Assembly: GCF_001043115.1 (NCBI RefSeq)
Contig: NZ_LFME01000016.1
Location: 34,803 to 98,802 of the forward strand
Length of the DNA stretch: 64,000 bases
Source of the DNA: Xanthomonas sp. NCPPB 1128
GTDB taxonomy: Bacteria > Pseudomonadota > Gammaproteobacteria > Xanthomonadales > Xanthomonadaceae
Direction of reading: 5' to 3'
Position numbers and translations under genes: made by a program. Below the pieces are notes generated by a model. It was not told the DNA's origin, made no database searches, and worked only from the letters and a program-made list of their open reading frames with translations. Of the stretch, positions 43,801 through 52,875 are shown in pieces (the stretch's first letter is position 1; each line of letters starts with the position of its first letter).

Positions 43801-45105
43801 ATGGACGACACACGCGTGCCGCACCTGATCGTGGTCGGCGGCGGCTTCGCCGGCTTGTGGGCCACCCGCGCCCTGGCCAAGACGCCACTGCGCATCACCC
43901 TGATCGACCGCCGCAACCATCACCTGTTCCAGCCGTTGCTGTACCAGGTCGCCACCGCCGGCCTGTCGGCGCCGGACATCGCCGCACCGCTGCGGCAGAT
44001 CCTGCGCCACCAGGACAACGTCGCAGTGCGGCTGGGCGAGGTCGTCGACATCGACAAGCAGGCGCGGCAGGTGCGCCTGGCCGATGGGCAGACGCTGGAC
44101 TACGACTACCTGCTGGTCGCCACCGGTGCCACCCACGCCTATTTCGGCCACGACGACTGGGCGGCGCACGCGCCGGGCCTGAAGACCCTGGATGACGCAT
44201 TGCAACTGCGCCGGCACCTGCTGCTGGCGTTCGAGCGTGCCGAGGCGGAGACCGACCCCGCCGCGCGCGCGGCCTGGCTCAGCTTCGCCATCGTCGGCGG
44301 CGGCCCGACCGGCGTCGAGCTGGCCGGCACCCTGGCCGAGATCGCGCGGCACACGCTCAAGCACGAGTTCCGCCGCATCGACCCGGCGGAGGCGCGGGTG
44401 CGGCTGATCGAAGCCGGGCCGCGGGTGCTGTCCTCGTTCCCCGAGCACCTCTCGGCCAAGGCGCAGAAGCAGTTGGAAAAGCTCGGCGTGGAAGTGCTGA
44501 CCGGGGTGCCGGTCGCCGAGATCGACGCCCATGGCTACCGCCTCGGCAGCACTTTCGTGCCGGCGCGTACCGTGGTCTGGGCCGCCGGCGTGGCCGCCTC
44601 GCCGTTGGCGAAGACGCTGCAGACGCCGCTGGACCGCAGCGGCCGCGTACAGGTGCAGCCGGACCTGAGCGTGCCCGGCCATCCGGAACTGTTCGTGGCC
44701 GGCGACCTGGCCGCGGTGCAGCAGGCCGACGGCCGTCCGGTGCCCGGGGTGGCGCCGGCGGCCAAGCAGATGGGCCGGCATGTCGCCGACACCCTGCGCC
44801 GACGACTGCGCGGCGACACCGCCAGCGTGCCGTTCCGCTATGCCGACTACGGCAACCTGGCCACCATCGGGCGCATGGCCGCGATCGTGCACCTGGGCCG
44901 CCTGCAGCTCTCCGGCGTGCTGGCCTGGTGGTTCTGGCTGGCCGCGCACGTGTTCTTCCTGATCGGCTTCCGCAACCGCGTGGTGGTGCTGCTCAACTGG
45001 GCCTGGGCCTACTGGAGCTACCAGCGCGCCGCGCGGATCATCCTCGGCGACCCGCCCGCGGCGGAGGAAGCTCAGGCGCAGGCCGCACCGCCCGTAGACA
45101 GGTGA
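43801..45105 (+). CDS. ndh: Type II NADH:quinone oxidoreductase
   Basis: A 434-residue flavoprotein that oxidises NADH and reduces quinone without proton pumping. The FAD-binding loop LIVVGGGFAGLWATRAL is at the N terminus and the NADH-binding loop AIVGGGPTGVELAGTLAEIA is in the middle. LFVAGDLAAVQQADGRPVPG is the second FAD motif, and AKQMG matches the family. The C-terminal amphipathic/membrane segment (WWFWLAAHVFFLIGFRNRVVVLL) attaches it to the inner membrane. CTGGAG nine bases before ATG 43801 sets the start. Divergent from the VanW-type gene, 49 bp before the TRIC channel gene. Confidence 0.95.
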   Translation: MDDTRVPHLIVVGGGFAGLWATRALAKTPLRITLIDRRNHHLFQPLLYQVATAGLSAPDIAAPLRQILRHQDNVAVRLGEVVDIDKQARQVRLADGQTLDYDYLLVATGATHAYFGHDDWAAHAPGLKTLDDALQLRRHLLLAFERAEAETDPAARAAWLSFAIVGGGPTGVELAGTLAEIARHTLKHEFRRIDPAEARVRLIEAGPRVLSSFPEHLSAKAQKQLEKLGVEVLTGVPVAEIDAHGYRLGSTFVPARTVVWAAGVAASPLAKTLQTPLDRSGRVQVQPDLSVPGHPELFVAGDLAAVQQADGRPVPGVAPAAKQMGRHVADTLRRRLRGDTASVPFRYADYGNLATIGRMAAIVHLGRLQLSGVLAWWFWLAAHVFFLIGFRNRVVVLLNWAWAYWSYQRAARIILGDPPAAEEAQAQAAPPVDR

Positions 45106-45154
45106 CACTGCAAGGCCGGGCTGCGATCCTAGCCGGCCTTTTTGCTGCAGCGCA

Positions 45155-45781
45155 GTGCCCGTCTTGGCGACCTTCCTGTTCCTGCTCGACCTGCTGGGCA
45201 CCTTCGTGTTCGCGATCAGCGGCGCCACCGTCGGCGTGCGCCATCGCCTGGACCTGTTCGGCGTGCTGGTGCTGTCGTGCGCGGCCGCGGTCTCCGGCGG
45301 CATCGCCCGCGACGTGCTGATCAGCGCCACGCCGCCGGCGGCGCTGGCCGACGTGCGCTATCTCGGCGTCGCCTGCCTGGCGGGGCTGCTGGCGTTCTAC
45401 AGCCACCACACGGTCGAGCGCCTGCGCAATCCGGTGCAGATCTTCGACGCGATGGGCCTGGCGCTGTTCGCGGTGTACGGCACCAGCAAGGCGCTGGCGT
45501 TCGGCCTGGGCCCGCTCAGCGCGCCGCTGCTGGGCATGCTCAGCGGCATCGGCGGCGGCATCGTCCGCGACCTGCTGGTGGCGCGCACGCCGGTGGTGCT
45601 GCAGGCCGAGCTGTACGCGGTGGCGGCCCTGCTCGGCGGCGGCGTGGTCGCCGCGGCGCAGGTGCTGCACCTGCCGCAGCCCTGGGGCCTTGCGGTGGGC
45701 GCGGTGCTGTGCTTCGGCCTGCGCTTCATGGCGATCCGCTACGGCTGGCACCTGCCGGTGGCGCGCCCGCCGGAGTCGTAG
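45155..45781 (+). CDS. TRIC/UPF0126 family membrane channel protein
   Basis: A 208-residue protein with seven hydrophobic segments and two tandem UPF0126 (glycine transporter-like) repeats. Each repeat carries the conserved loop: SGATVGVRHRLDLFGVLVLS with GGIARDVLI, and YGTSKALAFGLGPLSAPLLG with GGGIVRDLL. Bacterial members form trimeric K+-permeable channels related to TRIC. The start is the GTG at 45155 since no ATG precedes the first helix. It follows ndh by 49 bp and is probably co-transcribed; converges with rpoH across a terminator. Confidence 0.9.
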   Translation: MPVLATFLFLLDLLGTFVFAISGATVGVRHRLDLFGVLVLSCAAAVSGGIARDVLISATPPAALADVRYLGVACLAGLLAFYSHHTVERLRNPVQIFDAMGLALFAVYGTSKALAFGLGPLSAPLLGMLSGIGGGIVRDLLVARTPVVLQAELYAVAALLGGGVVAAAQVLHLPQPWGLAVGAVLCFGLRFMAIRYGWHLPVARPPES

Positions 45782-45849
45782 CGCACCCTCACTCACGCGG
45801 GCGCGCTCCGCACCCGGCAGTCGTCGTTCCGCGATGTCGCCAAGAGGAC

Positions 45850-45878
45850 AAAAGAAAGGCCCGGCAGTGCCGGGCCTT
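45850..45878 (-). terminator. Rho-independent terminator of rpoH
   Basis: Perfect 10-bp stem AAGGCCCGGC / GCCGGGCCTT with a 3-nt loop. On the minus strand it is followed by TCTTTT, 30 bp after the rpoH stop. It may also end the convergent TRIC gene. Confidence 0.88.
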
Positions 45879-45908
45879 CGTGCGTTGCAAGCGATCGCCG
45901 CAGGCGAC

Positions 45909-46787
45909 TCAGGCGACGAACAGCGCCTTCATCTTCTTCAGCGCGTTCGCCTCGATCTGGCGGATGCGCTCGGCCGACACGCCATACTCGTCGGCCAGCT
46001 CCTGCAGGGTGATCTTGCTGTCGGCATCCAGCCAGCGGCGCTTGATGATGTCGCGCGAACGCGCATCCAGTTCCGCCAGGCCTTCGCGCAGCAGCTGCAG
46101 CTGGTTGTCCTCGCTGTCGGCGCGCTCGTAGGCCTGCGAGGGATCTTCCTCGTTGGCCATCAGATACGCGGCCGGCGACGGCGGCGCGTGGTCGTCGTCC
46201 TCGTCGGACGGCGCATCGAAGCCGATGTCGCGACCGGACAGGCGCGACTCCATCTCCATCACCTCGCGCTCGGACACGTTAAGGTCCTTGGCCACGGCGG
46301 TGACCTCGGCCGCGTTCATCCAGCCCAGGCGGGTCTTGGACTTGCGCAGGTTGAAGAACAGCTTGCGCTGGGCCTTGGTCGTGGCGACCTTGACAATGCG
46401 CCAGTTCTTCAGGATGTACTCGTGCATCTCGGCACGGATCCAGTGCACCGCGAAGCTGACCAGGCGCACGCCCATGTCCGGGTCGAAACGCTTGACCGCC
46501 TTCATCAGGCCGATGTTGCCTTCCTGGACCAGGTCGCCCAGCGGCAGGCCGTAGCCGTTGTAGCCGCGGGCCACGTGGACCACGAAGCGCAGGTGGGAAT
46601 GGACCAGTTCGCGGGCCGCGTCCAGGTCTTCCTGGTCGCGATACCGCACCGCCAGTGCGCGTTCCTCGTCGGACGTCAGCACCGGGATCTGGTGCACGGC
46701 GCCGATGTAGGCATCCAGCGAACCGAGCGGACTGGGGATCGGGAGGTTGTTGGGAACCAATGCGTTGGAAGTAAGAGTCTGGCTCAT
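45909..46787 (-). CDS. rpoH: Heat-shock sigma factor RpoH (sigma-32)
   Basis: A 292-residue alternative sigma factor controlling heat-shock genes. Region 2 has [20 protein letters not shown] and [20 protein letters not shown]. The RpoH box [16 protein letters not shown], which binds core polymerase and is diagnostic, is intact. Region 4.2 has [20 protein letters not shown]. An in-frame ATG three codons upstream (46796) is possible, but the sigma-E-type promoter at 46813-46841 would leave it a leader of only about ten nucleotides, so I prefer ATG 46787 with GATGAG as ribosome binding site. The terminator follows at 45850. Confidence 0.97.
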   Translation of the reverse strand: MSQTLTSNALVPNNLPIPSPLGSLDAYIGAVHQIPVLTSDEERALAVRYRDQEDLDAARELVHSHLRFVVHVARGYNGYGLPLGDLVQEGNIGLMKAVKRFDPDMGVRLVSFAVHWIRAEMHEYILKNWRIVKVATTKAQRKLFFNLRKSKTRLGWMNAAEVTAVAKDLNVSEREVMEMESRLSGRDIGFDAPSDEDDDHAPPSPAAYLMANEEDPSQAYERADSEDNQLQLLREGLAELDARSRDIIKRRWLDADSKITLQELADEYGVSAERIRQIEANALKKMKALFVA

Positions 46788-46812
46788 AGGGCTCATCTTA
46801 GCAGTCTACTAA

Positions 46813-46841
46813 TTGGACTGCTGGGTACAGTAAAAAGTTCC
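46813..46841 (-). promoter_or_regulatory. Sigma-E (RpoE)-type promoter of rpoH
   Basis: On the minus strand GGAACTT (46835-46841) and GTCCAA (46813-46818) are separated by exactly 16 bp. This fits the sigma-E consensus as I recall it for Xanthomonas (GGAACTT, 15-17 bp, GTCNNA). Transcription would start near 46806, 19 nt before rpoH. An inverted repeat AGCAGTC / GACTGCT (46800-46822) overlaps the -10 box and start site. Further AT-rich sequence up to 46880 may hold a housekeeping promoter. Confidence 0.7.
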
Positions 46842-47007
46842 TGTGTTCTGTTTATGCAACATATGAATCAGGAATGACACTGCATCACAAGCCGTTGCAA
46901 CAATCGCGGGACGCATCGCCATCCCGTTCTCTGACCCCCAAAGTAGCAGCGGGTTCGCGAAAATCGCGTCCACGCCAGGCGACAGCGGCACCCCATCCAA
47001 CCGCGGT

Positions 47008-47739
47008 TCAGGCGCCGCGCAGCGCCGCTTCCAGTTCCGCGCGCGGCGGCAGACTCCAGTCGATGGGGGCGGCGCCCCGGCGATTCAAGTACGCGTTGGC
47101 CGCGGAGAAATGCTTGCAGCCGAGGAAGCCACGGTGCGCCGACAGCGGCGAGGGGTGCGGCGCCTTGAGCACGCGGTGACGGCGGGTGTCGATCACCTTG
47201 CCCTTGGCCTGGGCGTAGCTGCCCCAGAGCAGGAACACCAGACCCTCGCGCTCGCGATTGAGGGTTTCCACGACGTGGTCGGTGAAGCCCTCCCAGCCCT
47301 TGCCCTGGTGCGCACCGGCGCGGCCTTCCTCCACCGTCAGCACCGCGTTGAGCAGCAGCACGCCGCGCTGCGCCCACGGCAGCAGGCAGCCGTGGTCGGG
47401 GCGGCGGATGCCCAGGTCGTCCTCGATCTCCTTGTAGATGTTCAGCAGCGACGGCGGCACCGGCACCCCGGGCAGCACCGAGAAGCACAGCCCGTGCGCC
47501 TGGCCGTAGCCGTGGTACGGGTCCTGGCCGAGGATCACCACCTCCACCCGCTCGAACGGGGTCGCATCGAAGGCGGCGAAGATCTGCCGCCCCGGCGGGA
47601 ACACGCGTGCGCCGGCGGCCTTGCGCTGGCGCAGGAACGTGGCCAGCTCGCGCATCTCCGGACGCAGCAGCCAGTCGCCGACCTGCGCCTTCCACGACGG
47701 CTCCAGCTGGATCCGGCTTTCGTCTTCGTTGTTGCTCAT
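47008..47739 (-). CDS. ung: Uracil-DNA glycosylase
   Basis: A 243-residue family-1 UDG that removes uracil from DNA and starts base-excision repair. The catalytic water-activating loop is [20 protein letters not shown], uracil recognition is by [12 protein letters not shown] and [14 protein letters not shown], and the Leu-intercalation loop is [20 protein letters not shown]. All residues needed for activity are present. The gene is leftward; its upstream neighbour on the same strand is a two-receiver response regulator that ends 28 bp away. Confidence 0.97.
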   Translation of the reverse strand: MSNNEDESRIQLEPSWKAQVGDWLLRPEMRELATFLRQRKAAGARVFPPGRQIFAAFDATPFERVEVVILGQDPYHGYGQAHGLCFSVLPGVPVPPSLLNIYKEIEDDLGIRRPDHGCLLPWAQRGVLLLNAVLTVEEGRAGAHQGKGWEGFTDHVVETLNREREGLVFLLWGSYAQAKGKVIDTRRHRVLKAPHPSPLSAHRGFLGCKHFSAANAYLNRRGAAPIDWSLPPRAELEAALRGA

Positions 47740-47767
47740 TGCTTCCTGGCTCGGGACATCACATCAG

Positions 47768-48610
47768 TCAGAAGGTCACGGCGATCTCGTCGAGCCGGGC
47801 CAGGCGCAACTGGAACAGCACCTTGGTGACCAGCAGCCGCTCTTCGATCGGTTTCTGCACCAGGTCGTTGGCGCCGGCGCGCAGCAGCTCGGACTGGGTG
47901 TGCGGGTTGCTGTCGCCGGTCATCACCAGCACCGGCATGCGCCGCTTGCCGTAGGCGAAGTCGACGCGGATGCGCTGGACCACGTCGCGGCCGTTGAGCT
48001 CGCCCTTGAGGGTGACGTCGGTCAGCACCAGGTCGATGCGGCGGGTGGTGCGGCCCAGCGACTCGGCGGTGAGCAGCGCGAACGCGTCCTCGGCGCTGAG
48101 CACGTGCACCACGTGCAGTTGCTGGCGTTCCAGCATGCGCTTGGTGGCCTCGGCCACCACCCGGCTGTCCTCGACGTAGAGGACGGTGGCGCCGGCCACC
48201 GGCTGCGGCTGCACATAGCCACGGATGAAGGTGGCCAGCGCCTCGTGGCCGAGCGCCTTGTCGAAATAGTCGGTGACGTACTCGGTGAAGCGGCGCTCGA
48301 CCAGGTGCTGCTGGGCGTCGCCGGAGACCACGATCACTGGCACGTAGGCCTGGCCGGCGGCCTCGCGCACGCTGCGGGCCAGGGTCAGGCCGTCGCCGCC
48401 GGGTAGCCCCAGCGAGGTGGTGACCAGATCGACCGGGCCGGCCTCCAGCGCGGCGCGCGCCTCGGCGATGCTGGCGCAGCCGACCACGGTGACGTCGGGC
48501 AGTTCGCGGTGCAGCACGTCGGCGATCAGCTTGCGCACCAGCTTCGAGCCATCGACCACCATCACCCGGGGGGCGGCGCTGATCAGATGCTTGAGCTCGT
48601 GCCCGGCCAT
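47768..48610 (-). CDS. Two-receiver response regulator, first receiver degenerate
   Basis: A 280-residue protein consisting of two CheY-like receiver domains and no output domain. The second (about 141-265) is complete: acidic pair E147/D148, phospho-acceptor D198 in DLVLTDVTLKGELNG, T231 and K253. In the first (about 14-130) the acceptor position is Ser66 (DLVTTSLGLPGGDG) and only one acidic residue (D20) remains, while K118 is kept, so it probably cannot be phosphorylated. Homologues of this layout occur as stand-alone phosphorelay or diguanylate-linked regulators. It lies between ftsX and ung on the same strand; no histidine kinase is in the window. Confidence 0.88.
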   Translation of the reverse strand: MAGHELKHLISAAPRVMVVDGSKLVRKLIADVLHRELPDVTVVGCASIAEARAALEAGPVDLVTTSLGLPGGDGLTLARSVREAAGQAYVPVIVVSGDAQQHLVERRFTEYVTDYFDKALGHEALATFIRGYVQPQPVAGATVLYVEDSRVVAEATKRMLERQQLHVVHVLSAEDAFALLTAESLGRTTRRIDLVLTDVTLKGELNGRDVVQRIRVDFAYGKRRMPVLVMTGDSNPHTQSELLRAGANDLVQKPIEERLLVTKVLFQLRLARLDEIAVTF

Positions 48611-48617
48611 GTGCGCC

Positions 48618-49562
48618 TCAGGTGTCGGTGGGCCGCGTCTGGCGCAGGAAGTGGCCGGTCACCAGCCAGGCCCCGAGCCAGCCCAGCAGCAGGGTGCCGA
48701 GCAGGACGAAGCCGGCGTGCAGCGCGTCCAGCCCATGCAGCACGAAATGGCTGCCGTAGCTGTCGGCCAGCGCCGCCAGCGGCTGGCCCAGGGCCATGCC
48801 GGAGGCGGCGAGCAGGCCCAGCGCCAGCACCCCGGCGCCGAAACCGTACCAGGCGCCCAGGTACAGGAACGGGCGGCGGATGAAGCCGTCGCTGGCGCCG
48901 AGCAGCTGCAGCACGCCGATCTCCTCGCGCCGCGACTGGATGTCCAGGCGCACGGTGTTGCCGACCACCAGCACCGCACCGGCGCCGAGCAGCAGCGACA
49001 GCACCTGCACCAGGCGTTCGCCGAAATGCAGCCAGCCGTCCAGGCGCTTGCGCCACAGTGCGTCGTGCTGGACCAGGTCGGCCTGCGGCAGCGCGGTCAG
49101 CGCGGTCGCCAGCGGGGTGTCGTCGGCGGCGGCCGGGGTGACGATCAGCAGCGTCGGCAGCGGGTTGTCCTGCAGCGCGTCCAGGGCTTCGCCGAGGCCG
49201 GCACTGTCGCGCAGCTCGGCCATGCCCTCGGCGGGCGTGCGCAGCGTCACCGCGGCCACGTCCCCGCGGCCGCGCAGGGTCTGCGCCAGCGCCTGCGCCG
49301 CGGCGGCGTCGATGTCGGTCTTCAGGAACACGTTGATGTCGCGCGACTGCTGCACGCTGCCGGCGAACTGCTTGAGGTTGTCCAGGGCGATCGACAGGCC
49401 CAGTGGCAGGGTCAGCGCCAGCGCCATCACCGCCATGGTCAGCAGCGTGGCCCACGGCTTGCGCATGGCGCGGCCAAGGCTGTAGACGATGCTGTGCAGG
49501 TGGTGGTCCCACCACACGCCCAGCCGCGAGGGCGCCGCGGCGCCGGCGTTGCGCGCGCTCAT
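48618..49562 (-). CDS. ftsX: Cell-division ABC transporter permease FtsX
   Basis: A 314-residue membrane protein with four transmembrane helices and a large periplasmic loop after the first (about residues 60-175), the FtsX architecture. Conserved blocks are SRDINVFLKTDID in the periplasmic loop and LDIQSRREEIGVLQLLGASD, a MacB/FtsX-type cytoplasmic loop. With FtsE it couples ATP hydrolysis to activation of peptidoglycan amidases at the septum. Its start overlaps the ftsE stop by 4 bp (ATGA). Ends 8 bp before the response regulator gene. Confidence 0.95.
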   Translation of the reverse strand: MSARNAGAAAPSRLGVWWDHHLHSIVYSLGRAMRKPWATLLTMAVMALALTLPLGLSIALDNLKQFAGSVQQSRDINVFLKTDIDAAAAQALAQTLRGRGDVAAVTLRTPAEGMAELRDSAGLGEALDALQDNPLPTLLIVTPAAADDTPLATALTALPQADLVQHDALWRKRLDGWLHFGERLVQVLSLLLGAGAVLVVGNTVRLDIQSRREEIGVLQLLGASDGFIRRPFLYLGAWYGFGAGVLALGLLAASGMALGQPLAALADSYGSHFVLHGLDALHAGFVLLGTLLLGWLGAWLVTGHFLRQTRPTDT

Positions 49563-50245
49563 TCGGCCAGGTCCTGCGGTGAGATGTCGTCGATCAGGCG
49601 GCCGTGGTCCAGGATCAGCACGCGCTTGCGCATCTGCTTGAGCAGCGCCAGGTCGTGGCTGACCACCAGCACGCTGGTGCCGCGCGCCGGCAGTTCAGCG
49701 AACAGTTGCATGATTTCCGCGGCCAGGGTCGGGTCGAGGTTGCCGGTGGGCTCGTCGGCGACCAGCAGCCGCGGTTCGCCGACCATCGCCCGGGCGATGC
49801 CGACGCGTTGCTGCTCGCCGGCCGACAGCTGCGACGGCAGCGCCTTCTCGCGGTGGCCCAGGCCCATGCGCTCGAGCACCGAGCGCACGCGCTTGCCGAT
49901 CTCGGCGCGGCGGGTGCCGCGCAGGATCAGCGGCAGCGCCACGTTCTCGGCGATGCTGCGGTCGGTGAGCAGGCGGTGGTCCTGGTAGACCGCGCCGACC
50001 TCGCGCCGGTGCAGGGGCACGCGGCGGCCGCGCACCTTCAGCAGGTTGCGCTCGCCGAACAGCACGGCGCCGCGCGAGGGCCGCTCGCTCAGGTGGATCA
50101 GCTTGAGCAGGGTGCTCTTGCCCGCACCGGAATGGCCGGTGACGAACAGCATCTCGCCCTCCTCGACCTCGAAGCTGACGTCCACCAGCGCCGCGTGGCC
50201 GCCGGCGTACTGTTTGCTGACATTGTCGAACCGCAGAACGCTCAT
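49559..50245 (-). CDS. ftsE: Cell-division ATP-binding protein FtsE
   Basis: A 228-residue ABC ATPase. Walker A is FVTGHSGAGKSTLLKLIHL, the signature is LSAGEQQRVGIARAMV, and Walker B is LLVADEPTGNLDP, followed by the D-loop and VVSHDLALL switch His. It starts MSVLRFDNVSKQYAGGHAAL, as usual. FtsE sits on the inner face of the membrane, bound to FtsX, and controls septal cell-wall hydrolysis. The pair is an operon with overlapping ends. The DEAD-box helicase gene rhlB is upstream on the same strand. Confidence 0.97.
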   Translation of the reverse strand: MSVLRFDNVSKQYAGGHAALVDVSFEVEEGEMLFVTGHSGAGKSTLLKLIHLSERPSRGAVLFGERNLLKVRGRRVPLHRREVGAVYQDHRLLTDRSIAENVALPLILRGTRRAEIGKRVRSVLERMGLGHREKALPSQLSAGEQQRVGIARAMVGEPRLLVADEPTGNLDPTLAAEIMQLFAELPARGTSVLVVSHDLALLKQMRKRVLILDHGRLIDDISPQDLAE

Positions 50246-50318
50246 CCGGCGATTATGCCGGAGCGGCCCGGGTGTTCGTCCACCGCGCGCCTCGCACGCG
50301 GCGGACGGCCGGTCCGGA

Positions 50319-52073
50319 TCAGGAGCTGGAGACCAGCGAACGCAGCTTGCGGCCCAGGCGGGTCAGGAACGAATCGTTCTTCGCCGCCGCACCGCGATCG
50401 GCCTGGCGCGCGGCCTTGACCGGGGTGGCCACGACCTGCACCGGCTTGGCCGGGGCGGCGGTCGCCGGCGCGGCGCTGCCGTTGCCGGCCTGTGCACCCT
50501 CGGCACCTTCCAGCGGACGCCCGCCGCGACGGCGACGGCGCTTGCGCGGCGCACGCTCGCCCTCGACCGCCGGCACGGCGCCCTCGGCCGGCGCACGCGG
50601 CGGCTTGGGAGCGGGCGCCGGCGCGGCGGCGGCCGGCGCGCTGCCGTCCGCGGCCGCGGTGCCGGCATCGGCCGGCCGCGGCGTGCGCGGACGCCGCGGC
50701 TTGCCGTCGGCGCTGCGCGACTCACTACGGCCGCCCGGGCCGCTGCGGCCGCCGCCGGGCTTGCCACGTCCGCCGCCACGCCGCTGTTCGTCGGCCTCGC
50801 GCTGGGCGCGGGCCTCGCGGAAGATCTCGCCGATGCTCTCCTCGCCATCGGCCTCGGCGGCCTCGCCCTCCACCGGCGCGCGCGGGGTGCGCGCCAGCGC
50901 CACCAGCAGCTCGGCGGTGACCGGCTCGACCGGGATCTTCTGCTCGATGTAGGCCTCGATGTCCGGCAGGCTCATCGCGTAGCGCTCGCAGGCGAAGCTG
51001 ATCGCGTCGCCCTCCTCGCCCAGCCGCGCGGTGCGGCCGATGCGGTGCACGTAATCCTCGGCGTCGAACGGCAGGTCGTAGTTGTAGACGTACTTGACCC
51101 CGTCGATGTGCAGGCCGCGCGCGGCCACGTCGGTGGCCACCAGGATCTCCAGCTGGCCCTTCTGGAAGCGGTTGAGCAGGGTCTCGCGCTTCTTCTGCGG
51201 CACGTCGCCGGACAGCACGCCGACCCGGTAGCCGTTGCGCTCCAGCGCCCGCGCCACGCGCTCGACGAACGCCTTGGTGTTGACGAACACCATGGTGCGC
51301 GCGCCCTCGCTGCGCGACAGCAGGCCCAGCAGCAGGGTCAGCTTCTCCTCGTCGGAGGGGAAGTAGATGCGCTGGCGCACCCGTGCGGCGGTGATGCTCT
51401 CGGTCTCGACCACGAGCTTTTCCGGCTCGTTCATGTGCTCGTAGGCCAGTTCCAGCACGCGGTGGCTGAGAGTGGCCGAGAACAGCAGGGTCTGCCGGGT
51501 GCCGCGCTCGGGCATGCGCCGCAGCAGGAAGCGGATGTCCTTGATGAAGCCCAGGTCGAACATGCGGTCGGCTTCGTCGAGCACGCAGATCTCGCAGGCG
51601 TGCAGCGACACCACCTTGTGCTGCTTGACGTAGTCGATCAGGCGGCCGGGGGTGGCGATGATCACGTCCACGCCCTGCTGCAGCAGTTCGCGCTGCTTGT
51701 CGTAGTCCACGCCGCCGTAGACCAGGGCGAAGCGCAGGCCCAGCTCGGAGCCGAACTTCACCGCGTCCTTGTGGATCTGGATCGCCAATTCGCGGGTCGG
51801 GGCCAGGATCAGCGCGCGCGGATCCTCGGGCTTGCGATCGGCCAGCGCCGGGCGGCTGAGCAGGCGGTTCATCACCGCCACCAGGAACGCCAGGGTCTTG
51901 CCGGTACCGGTCTGGGCCTGGCCGGCCACGTCGCGGCCCGGAAGGGCCACCGGCAGGGTCAGCGCCTGGATCGGGGTGCAGCGGGTGAAGCCGGCGCTTT
52001 CGAGGCCTGCGAGCAGCGCGGGCTGCAGTTCGAACGCGGAAAAAGTCACATCGGTCAGCGGTTTGTCGCTCAT
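50319..52073 (-). CDS. rhlB: ATP-dependent RNA helicase RhlB
   Basis: A 584-residue DEAD-box helicase, normally a partner of RNase E in the degradosome. All helicase motifs are visible: Q motif [16 protein letters not shown], Walker [42 protein letters not shown] and [10 protein letters not shown]. After residue 400 comes a long low-complexity tail rich in Arg, Gly, Pro and Ala ([30 protein letters not shown]), ending in an amphipathic basic helix [18 protein letters not shown]. The tail is longer than in E. coli RhlB and looks RNA-binding. Divergent from trx and rho. Start MSDKPLTDV; a Met codon just before is equivalent. Confidence 0.95.
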   Translation of the reverse strand: MSDKPLTDVTFSAFELQPALLAGLESAGFTRCTPIQALTLPVALPGRDVAGQAQTGTGKTLAFLVAVMNRLLSRPALADRKPEDPRALILAPTRELAIQIHKDAVKFGSELGLRFALVYGGVDYDKQRELLQQGVDVIIATPGRLIDYVKQHKVVSLHACEICVLDEADRMFDLGFIKDIRFLLRRMPERGTRQTLLFSATLSHRVLELAYEHMNEPEKLVVETESITAARVRQRIYFPSDEEKLTLLLGLLSRSEGARTMVFVNTKAFVERVARALERNGYRVGVLSGDVPQKKRETLLNRFQKGQLEILVATDVAARGLHIDGVKYVYNYDLPFDAEDYVHRIGRTARLGEEGDAISFACERYAMSLPDIEAYIEQKIPVEPVTAELLVALARTPRAPVEGEAAEADGEESIGEIFREARAQREADEQRRGGGRGKPGGGRSGPGGRSESRSADGKPRRPRTPRPADAGTAAADGSAPAAAAPAPAPKPPRAPAEGAVPAVEGERAPRKRRRRRGGRPLEGAEGAQAGNGSAAPATAAPAKPVQVVATPVKAARQADRGAAAKNDSFLTRLGRKLRSLVSSS

Positions 52074-52275
52074 CATTCCATCTTCGTGAGGCCACCCCGC
52101 CCGAAGCGTAAGGTCGCGGCTTGCATCGGTCCCGGCAGCGTCGCACACTGGCGTCTTCCATGCCGGGTCGCGCGACAGGGGGAATCCCTTGAGTTCGCCG
52201 CGCAATGCCCCAGTTTACCGCAATGCGGCGGCCACCCGGTCCGGCCAGTCGCATTGGCCCAGGAGAACCCCCAAA

Positions 52276-52617
52276 GTGAGCGACAAGGTCCTTTACGTCG
52301 GCGACGCCGATTTCGATGCCACGGTGCTGCAGTCCGACGAGCCGGTCCTGGTGGACTTCTGGGCCGAGTGGTGCGGCCCGTGCAAGATGATCGCGCCGGT
52401 GCTGGACGACCTCGCCGACGCCTACGACGGCCGCCTGAAGGTGGCCAAGGTCAACGTGGACGAGAACCGCGCCACCGCGATCAAGTACCACGTGCGCTCG
52501 ATCCCGATGCTGCTGCTGTTCAAGAACGGCCAGATCCAGGCCACCCAGATCGGCGCGGTCGGCAAGGGCCAGCTGACCCAGATGATCGACAAGACCCTGG
52601 GCGGCAGCGCCGCCTGA
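52276..52617 (+). CDS. trxA: Thioredoxin
   Basis: A 113-residue thioredoxin with the redox-active WCGPCK in VLVDFWAEWCGPCKMIAPVL and the cis-proline in VRSIPMLLLFKNG. It reduces cytoplasmic protein disulphides and donates electrons to ribonucleotide reductase and other enzymes. The start is GTG 52276, set by a strong AGGAGAA ribosome binding site 10 bp upstream. Located between divergent rhlB and co-oriented rho, the same rhlB-trxA-rho neighbourhood as in E. coli, which supports orthology to trxA. Confidence 0.97.
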   Translation: MSDKVLYVGDADFDATVLQSDEPVLVDFWAEWCGPCKMIAPVLDDLADAYDGRLKVAKVNVDENRATAIKYHVRSIPMLLLFKNGQIQATQIGAVGKGQLTQMIDKTLGGSAA

Positions 52618-52714
52618 CGCCCGCTGCCGGCGTCCGCTCCGCAACCGGGGCGGCGCCGCGGCACCCCAGGCCGGTGCTGCATCGCCGGCGGCTGAATCGC
52701 CCACGAACGCCTGC

Positions 52715-52743
52715 TTGCCGTGCTTGCGTGGCGGTGATAGTGT
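52715..52743 (+). promoter_or_regulatory. Possible rho promoter
   Basis: TTGCCG (52715-52720) and TAGTGT (52738-52743) are spaced 17 bp, giving a moderate sigma-70 match and a leader of about 125 nt before rho. Leaders of this kind are often sites of Rho autogenous control; nothing in the sequence proves it. Confidence 0.3.
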
Positions 52744-52875
52744 CGATGCATCCGGTGGCATTCGCACACCGCACCCCCTCTGGAAGATTCTCTCCCAGAC
52801 CTCCTCCCAACCCCGTATGCCCCCACGCTGGGCGCTCGCACTCTTAGCGAGGAACACCACTTGTCCGATCACACC

